From Patescibacteria group bacterium (GTDB lineage: Bacteria; Patescibacteriota; Minisyncoccia; Phycocordibacterales; UBA12079), in the NCBI GenBank assembly GCA_018894995.1, contig JAHIOZ010000181.1:1-9921 (forward strand): a stretch of DNA of 9,921 nt. Direction: 5' to 3'. Below, one piece after another: positions 6,356 through 9,921 of the stretch. A program made the position numbers and the translations under genes. Each line of letters starts with the position of its first letter. Position 1 is the stretch's first letter. The notes beneath the pieces were generated by a model. It made no database searches. It worked only from the letters and a program-made list of their open reading frames with translations, and was not told where the DNA came from.

Positions 6356-7813
6356 CTACGGGCGAAACACAGCCCTGAAACGGTAGCTAGTGACGACACC
6401 ATAGTTATAGAAGTAAGAGCACCCGTAGTTGCCCGCTATCCGAGCATAGTGGTAGTAGTGCGGCTCGGAAAGCCACTCATAAACAGAATCATCGGCCTCA
6501 TTTACATATTCGTCTGTTCTGCCTAATTGACTGCCATAAGTTCCAGTTGGTTTATAGCTTGCTCCGTCTCCGCAAAAGCCAAAAAAGTCCTGGCTGGTTG
6601 GCAGTTTAACGCCTTTCCATTCTGCTAACTGTTTTGCGGTTAAGGGCCCATTATTATTTTTAGTGCAACTCGTTGAACCGCATAAAGAAGTATTCAGCTG
6701 ATAACCAGCGAAAGGAATGATATAAATAACTTGATAAGTATCGCCCGCAGAAGGCGCGCCAGCAGACCAGCCGCTAACTGTGAAAGTATTGGCTGTGTTG
6801 CTTTCAATGGTGCTGATTGAGTTTATACTCGCTCCGCTGGTTATTTTTATCATTTGACCTATCCAAGCATTGGTGTCTAATGTTAAAGCTGTGTCTTCTA
6901 ATGCTGTGCCAGCTGTGCCAGCTGTGGCCGTGCCTGTTATAACCGCCCTATCACTTTCATTGGGCAATAAATCACGCTTGCCGTCTAAGCAATCGGTTGT
7001 GGCTAAAGCGATTAAATTAGCGCCAACCTTGACTGAAGTTGGGTAAAAACCATAAGTAGTCGTGCCTGTCGGGAAATTGCCCGAACAAGTCCAATCCCCT
7101 ATCCAGGAATTATCATACATATTGTCCCCGTATATTTGAAAAGTGTCATCGCTTGCCGAGCTGGAGGCGCAAGCCGTGTAAGTGGCGCCGTTTGTCAGCC
7201 AAGAGCCATAGACCGTGATTGTGTCTGTTGTGTTGCTCTTTATTATGCCCCAGCAACCATTAGCCGAGCCGGACTTTATTTGCGCGATTGAATACTGATA
7301 GGCGTTTGCTGTCCAACCCGCGCCCGATTTTGTTACCGAGTTTGTTGAGCCATCTGTTGCTGTCTGCACCGATAAAGTCGCGCCGGAAATCTGCTCAGCC
7401 CCATTCCACGAAGCGGATAAATAACCGTCGTTAGAATAATTAGCCGTATTAACAGTGCCTGAACCCGTGCCCATTAAAACGCACATTCCGTCTTCCCCGT
7501 CAATTTGATCGCCATCGCCGTTGCCATCTTCAAACCACTGCCAATAATAGTCGTTCACAGCATAAGCCGCCTCGCACGCTGTTTTTGTAAGCGCGGTTGA
7601 GCCATCGCCCGAGGCATTAGCAAGCCAGCCCCGGCCAGGGTAAAGCGCTGTTCCTTTTTCCCTGAAAGTTGCTGGCTCGTTAAAACCAGTTGGGCCCGAA
7701 GTTGGCTCGGTAAAAGCCAAAGTAATGGCGATGCCAGCTACAGCCGCAACGCCAAAAATCAAACCAGCCGCTATTTTTTTGGAAACCTTTTGCAAAAGAA
7801 TTGTTTTGTTCAT
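6356..7813 (-). CDS. DGR target: secreted or membrane-anchored C-type-lectin-fold variable protein
   Basis: A 485-residue protein whose C-terminus is the variable repeat. Residues 1-33 form a basic start and a long hydrophobic helix (KKIAAGLIFGVAAVAGIAIT), a signal peptide or anchor. Residues about 50-110 (GRGWLANASGDGS, WQWFEDGNGDGD) and 360-485 (LAEWKGVKLPTSQDFFGFCGDG, VYEWLSEPH, YRFRAVFRP) fit the formylglycine-generating-enzyme-like C-type-lectin fold of DGR targets. Between them lie two beta-rich segments resembling each other, each with an I(K/E)SNT-type motif and a later TFQIYG or TYQVIY strand, apparently inserted in the fold. VR covers residues 447-485. Twelve residues differ from TR: 453-456, 463, 467, 469, 471, 472, 474, 475 and 477, mostly Asn to Tyr. 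The stop TAG starts at the last VR base. The truncated LamG gene ends 38 bases upstream. Confidence 0.93.
   Translation of the reverse strand: MNKTILLQKVSKKIAAGLIFGVAAVAGIAITLAFTEPTSGPTGFNEPATFREKGTALYPGRGWLANASGDGSTALTKTACEAAYAVNDYYWQWFEDGNGDGDQIDGEDGMCVLMGTGSGTVNTANYSNDGYLSASWNGAEQISGATLSVQTATDGSTNSVTKSGAGWTANAYQYSIAQIKSGSANGCWGIIKSNTTDTITVYGSWLTNGATYTACASSSASDDTFQIYGDNMYDNSWIGDWTCSGNFPTGTTTYGFYPTSVKVGANLIALATTDCLDGKRDLLPNESDRAVITGTATAGTAGTALEDTALTLDTNAWIGQMIKITSGASINSISTIESNTANTFTVSGWSAGAPSAGDTYQVIYIIPFAGYQLNTSLCGSTSCTKNNNGPLTAKQLAEWKGVKLPTSQDFFGFCGDGASYKPTGTYGSQLGRTDEYVNEADDSVYEWLSEPHYYHYARIAGNYGCSYFYNYGVVTSYRFRAVFRP
6358..6384 (-). other. Invariant 27-bp end of VR (IMH-like)
   Basis: Identical to TR 5632-5658 and ending on the first base of the target stop codon. 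By analogy with the Bordetella phage DGR this is where mutagenic homing would start. No convincing downstream cruciform like the phage one is visible; only a short CCAA/TTGG palindrome occurs at 6335-6343. Confidence 0.65.
6358..6475 (-). other. DGR variable repeat (VR)
   Basis: The last 118 coding bases of the target match TR at 5632-5749 without gaps. In coding orientation the 14 substitutions are A to T (ten), A to G, A to C and paired changes giving GGT and GTC from AAT and AAC. No other base is altered. All fall in the 28 adenines of AAY codons; the six adenines outside them are unchanged. Twelve of 14 Asn codons now encode Tyr, His, Gly, Val or Thr. Two adjacent fixed residues, Gly-Cys at 464-465, sit inside the variable stretch. 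Confidence 0.97.
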
Positions 7814-7851
7814 ATGTTTTTTATTTTATAATTTAAGTTTTTAATTTATTT

Positions 7852-8142
7852 TTATTGACCAATTGTAAAATCCGGAATAGAAACATTGTCATTGTTGCCG
7901 TCAAAGTAGAGGCACTTGCCAAACTTGCACTCGTCTTCTTGTTTCCAAATAGCATTGGTGATACTGGCTGTGTTGCCACTGCCCGAGGAGTCGTAAGTAC
8001 TTGAGCCCACGCCCTCGTCCATCTTGAGCCATAGCACTGGGTCCGCCCCCCTGTTATTGTAAGCAATGGTAATTAAAGTTCCTGCGGTAAGTAAAATTAT
8101 CCCAGCGAGAATGAAGATAGATTGTTTTTTAAATGGTTTCAT
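7852..8142 (-). pseudogene. Truncated LamG protein, N-terminal part only
   Basis: A 96-residue frame with a basic N-terminus and a hydrophobic segment (FILAGIILLTAGTLITIAY), then the first third of a LamG module: VLWLKMDEGVGSSTYDSSGS, a Cys pair (DECKFGKC) and LYFDGNNDNVSIPDFTIGQ, where it stops at TAA. A complete module needs about another 100 residues ending in a DDVRIYNYAR-type strand, and none follows; the DGR target starts 38 bases later. It is therefore best read as the stump of a LamG gene whose 3' part was lost. It may still be transcribed ahead of the target, since they share orientation. A functional small anchored protein cannot be excluded. Confidence 0.65.
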
Positions 8143-8156
8143 TGATTCGGTTATTT

Positions 8157-8612
8157 GGTTAACGAGTTAACGGGTTAACGGGTTGGGATAAACTCTTTGT
8201 TTTTGCGTTTGGTTTCTAAATAAGAAATAAACGCGCCGATTTGTTTGGCTAAACTTTCTAAATCATTATTGGCTTTTGCAAATTCTTGGCTGGTGATATG
8301 GTTTACAGCTAAGGCGATATGTAGCTGATTGCGACATTCACCAGCTGACCCTTTAGCGATTTTCAAAAATCTTATAAATTCATTGTTATTGTTTTTTTCA
8401 AACCCCTCAACAATGTTAGAACTAATTGAAACTACAGCTCGCCTTATCTGATCCCTTAAACCAAAATCGCGACTAAATTCTTTTTTAGAGGTAAAATCAT
8501 AAATCAATTTTGTAATAGAAAGGGCTTGCTTCCAAATATTTAATTCCTCAAACTTTGTTATTTTCATTATGTTATTTTTTGTTTGTGTTTTCAACCCGTT
8601 AACTCGTTAACC
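8157..8612. mobile_element. Inverted-repeat cassette carrying a four-helix-bundle gene
   Basis: GGTTAACGAGTTAACGGGTT at 8157-8176 is the exact reverse complement of 8593-8612: a perfect 20-bp inverted repeat around a single gene. Each arm is built of 8-bp units (GTTAACGR, about three per end, running to 8184 on the left and from 8593 to about 8620 on the right). The left arm contains the stop codon of the enclosed gene. There is no transposase, so it would have to be moved in trans or by recombination. Because GTTAAC is itself palindromic, part of the symmetry follows from the tandem units. Confidence 0.6.
8175..8567 (-). CDS. Four-helix-bundle protein (23S rRNA intervening-sequence type)
   Basis: A 130-residue protein of the S23/IVP four-helix-bundle family. 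It opens with ITKFEELNIWKQALSITKLI, then LRDQIRRAVVSISSNIVEGF, then EFIRFLKIAKGSAGECRNQL and a final helix around LAKQIGAFISYLETKR. These are the family's characteristic segments at usual length. Members are encoded in 23S rRNA intervening sequences and as free-standing genes in many bacteria; the fold is shared with DGR Avd, but molecular function is unresolved. I chose ATG 8565-8567 rather than the longer TTG 8594, because homology begins at MKITKFEEL and the longer start lies in the inverted repeat. It is not a second Avd by sequence. Confidence 0.9.
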   Translation of the reverse strand: MKITKFEELNIWKQALSITKLIYDFTSKKEFSRDFGLRDQIRRAVVSISSNIVEGFEKNNNNEFIRFLKIAKGSAGECRNQLHIALAVNHITSQEFAKANNDLESLAKQIGAFISYLETKRKNKEFIPTR

Positions 8613-8636
8613 AGTTAACTCTCTAACTGAATTATA

Positions 8637-8939
8637 CTATTCCCTGCCACGCACCCCGCGTTCGTAGTCCTGCTTAATCTGCCCCGTTAGAGAAAGGAAA
8701 TGTTTGAGCCGATTCTTTAGATACCTCTTGCCCATGCCTGTTTTTTGATACTTTTCTCTCGCTCGTGCGTCATCCTCATCGCAACACGCTTCGTAATAAA
8801 TTAATTCAAAGGGCCGTCTATATTTGGTAGCAAAAGATTCGCCTTTGCCATGTTGGCTCAAACGTTTCCGTAAATCATTGGTAAAACCCGTATACCAACG
8901 ATTATCCTTTTGACTTCGTAAAATATAGATGTAAAACAT
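8637..8939 (-). CDS. Small GIY-YIG nuclease with a foreign LamG tail
   Basis: A 100-residue, single-domain GIY-YIG protein of the short UvrC-N-like (YhbQ-type) group. The paired motifs are YIYIL (3-7) and YTGFTNDL (16-23), followed by RKRLSQH (24-30), YRRPFELIYYEA (40-51) and AREKYQKTG with likely metal-binding Glu62. The domain normally ends near HFLSL (80-84). Residues 87-100, QIKQDYERGVRGRE, do not belong to the family. They match the last 14 residues of the neighbouring LamG protein (QIKQDYERGLRGRE) except one. The join lies exactly where the flanking 14-bp inverted repeat ends (Gly86/Gln87). ATG 8937-8939 is the only reasonable start. Confidence 0.9.
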   Translation of the reverse strand: MFYIYILRSQKDNRWYTGFTNDLRKRLSQHGKGESFATKYRRPFELIYYEACCDEDDARAREKYQKTGMGKRYLKNRLKHFLSLTGQIKQDYERGVRGRE

Positions 8940-8956
8940 ATTTTTCTCTAACGGGG
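8682..8956. mobile_element. GIY-YIG cassette bounded by a 14-bp inverted repeat
   Basis: CCCCGTTAGAGAAA at 8682-8695 is the exact reverse complement of 8943-8956. The right arm ends three bases before the start codon; the left arm lies inside the coding region and marks where the nuclease domain gives way to the LamG tail. The 275-base unit thus consists almost only of the nuclease gene. Its CCCCGTTAG terminus recurs in the adjacent element at 8972-9023. Confidence 0.6.
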
Positions 8957-8971
8957 TCTGCTCGGCTGCTT

Positions 8972-9023
8972 ACCCCGTTAGAAACCGCGAGGGCTCGCAA
9001 CGTGTTTTTGTTTCTAACGGGGT
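8972..9023. repeat. Short empty inverted-repeat element or hairpin
   Basis: ACCCCGTTAGAAAC (8972-8985) is the exact reverse complement of 9010-9023, with a 24-base interior that holds a smaller GCGA/TCGC hairpin (8987-8998). The outer arm shares CCCCGTTAGA with the GIY-YIG cassette ends. It abuts the stop codon of the LamG gene at 9023-9025. As RNA it would fold strongly after that gene, but no T-run follows on the minus strand, so I do not call it a standard terminator. Confidence 0.65.
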
Positions 9024-9921
9024 TATTCTCTGCCTCGTAGTCCTCTCTCATAATCTTGTTTTATTTGTTCAGCGCTTCTTGCGTAGTTGTAGATGCGGAC
9101 ATCGTCGATGAGGCCAGGAAAATAATAGGTTGTTATTGTCCACCCAATAATAAAATTTGTTACATTAGATAAGTTGCCAATAGTTATTAAACTCACGAGA
9201 GTTCCAGCCACACCATCGACATAAACAATACCATTACCGCTTTTATCTGCTCTCAAAACAACAAAATGCCAATTTCCATCTCTTATATCATAACCAGATG
9301 GTCCATCTATAGTTGAAGCATTAGTCCCATCACGCAAATATGCTCTTACACCACCATTTGCTGTTGAATGAGAAGTTATTAAATACCCTGTCCCATGAGT
9401 AGAAGGGTTACCAGCGTTAGAATGTTTATTTATGATTGCATCAAAGTTAGAAGCAGGGTCTGACATCTTAACCCAAGCTGTGATCGTAAAATTAGAAGCC
9501 ATATCCAAACTCCCACTTACAGGGTCGCCCACACTCACATAATCATCCACCCCGTCAAAGGTCATTGCCGAGCCGATTTGCCCAGCTGTTGTGTGAGCCG
9601 AAGTAAAGGGGTTGCCAGTGGCGTCGCTAAATGTCCCAGTGTTGCCGTATCTTGAATAATCCCTTACGCTGGTATTGTCGGCGTTGTCGTCCATTTTCCA
9701 CCAGCCAACAAGCCCAGTGGTCATTTTCACAACGGGCTGGGTTGACCAAGCCAAAGCATTGCTCAAGGTTAAGTCATTGGCATAGCCCCCAACAGTAGTG
9801 CCTGTACCCTCATCGCATCGCCAGTAGTCGGTTAATGTGCCAGCACTAGCAGAGTAGTCAAACGGATGCTGGGCTTGATACAGGATTTGCTCGTCTGTCC
9901 AGTGGTCGCCTGCGGCATAGT
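9023..9921 (-). CDS. LamG-domain secreted protein, C-terminal part (5' end outside the window)
   Basis: The frame is open from the window edge to TAA 9023-9025 (299 codons including the stop), so an internal ATG at 9766 is not its start. The first ~50 residues (DEQILYQAQHPFDYSASAG, YWRCDEGTG) look like the end of one repeat module or linker. A full LamG module follows: GLVGWWKMDDNADNTSVRDY, QIGSAMTFDGVDDYVSVGD, FTITAWVKMSD, WHFVVLRADKSGNGIVYVDG and LIDDVRIYNYARSAEQIKQD, ending in ERGLRGRE. LamG modules usually bind carbohydrate or protein outside the cell. It is a paralogue of the giant protein at the left and of the truncated gene at 7852-8142. Secretion is inferred, since the N-terminus is not visible. 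Confidence 0.92.
   Translation of the reverse strand, partial: YAAGDHWTDEQILYQAQHPFDYSASAGTLTDYWRCDEGTGTTVGGYANDLTLSNALAWSTQPVVKMTTGLVGWWKMDDNADNTSVRDYSRYGNTGTFSDATGNPFTSAHTTAGQIGSAMTFDGVDDYVSVGDPVSGSLDMASNFTITAWVKMSDPASNFDAIINKHSNAGNPSTHGTGYLITSHSTANGGVRAYLRDGTNASTIDGPSGYDIRDGNWHFVVLRADKSGNGIVYVDGVAGTLVSLITIGNLSNVTNFIIGWTITTYYFPGLIDDVRIYNYARSAEQIKQDYERGLRGRE

Noticed and set aside
8157..8184. CRISPR-like array in the GTTAACGR units
   Set aside because: Contiguous 8-bp tandem units without spacers, and no cas genes.
8175..8594. Second Avd for the DGR
   Set aside because: Its sequence has IVP-type signatures (FEELNIWKQA, SNIVEGF, AKGSAGECRNQL), and it lies in its own inverted-repeat cassette.
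1..9921. Recoded UGA (code 25) suggested by the absence of TGA stops
   Set aside because: No TGA occurs in frame as a Gly codon in the 1,450-codon frame, so the standard code fits; seven stops are too few to infer more.

Overview
This window carries a diversity-generating retroelement (DGR) set among genes for large secreted LamG-type (concanavalin A-like) proteins. I infer a Patescibacteria/CPR bacterium. The reasons are the tandem LamG modules with 'HWKMDE' starts and 'IDDVRIYNYAR' ends, the 'GYAWGEGAGWI' repeats, a DGR with a C-type-lectin target, small IR-flanked GIY-YIG and four-helix-bundle cassettes, and few Shine-Dalgarno sequences. No taxonomic marker is present, so the assignment is an inference. 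The standard code fits: all seven closed frames (including the truncated one) end in TAA or TAG, and a 1,450-codon frame holds no in-frame TGA.

Layout from left to right. Positions 1-4350 (minus strand, 3' end outside the window) are one uninterrupted reading frame for a giant secreted protein: a signal segment, four GYAWGE repeats and six LamG modules. Positions 4363-5632 (plus) hold the DGR reverse transcriptase. Its conserved N-terminus reads upstream of the only in-frame start (TTG 4463), into a (GA)8 tract that puts it out of frame with ATG 4363. Positions 5632-5749 are the template repeat (TR), and 5933-6280 (minus) an Avd-type accessory protein. Positions 6356-7813 (minus) are the target gene, whose last 118 bases (6358-6475) are the variable repeat (VR). 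TR and VR differ at 14 positions, and every difference lies at a TR adenine in coding orientation.

To the right are a truncated LamG gene (7852-8142), a four-helix-bundle (23S rRNA IVS-type) gene inside a perfect 20-bp inverted repeat (8157-8612), and a GIY-YIG nuclease gene inside a perfect 14-bp inverted repeat (8682-8956). The GIY-YIG frame runs into a leftover LamG C-terminal tail. Then come a small empty inverted-repeat element (8972-9023) and the C-terminal part of another LamG protein (9023-9921 and beyond).

How they work together (family knowledge plus inference): target, avd and TR lie in one orientation and could share a minus-strand transcript. RT with Avd would copy TR RNA with adenine mutagenesis, and the cDNA would replace VR, diversifying the lectin-like C-terminus of a secreted or membrane-anchored protein. 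The RT gene is inverted and tail to tail with TR, and it carries two short tandem tracts of frame-shifting unit length, so the diversifier may itself switch on and off.
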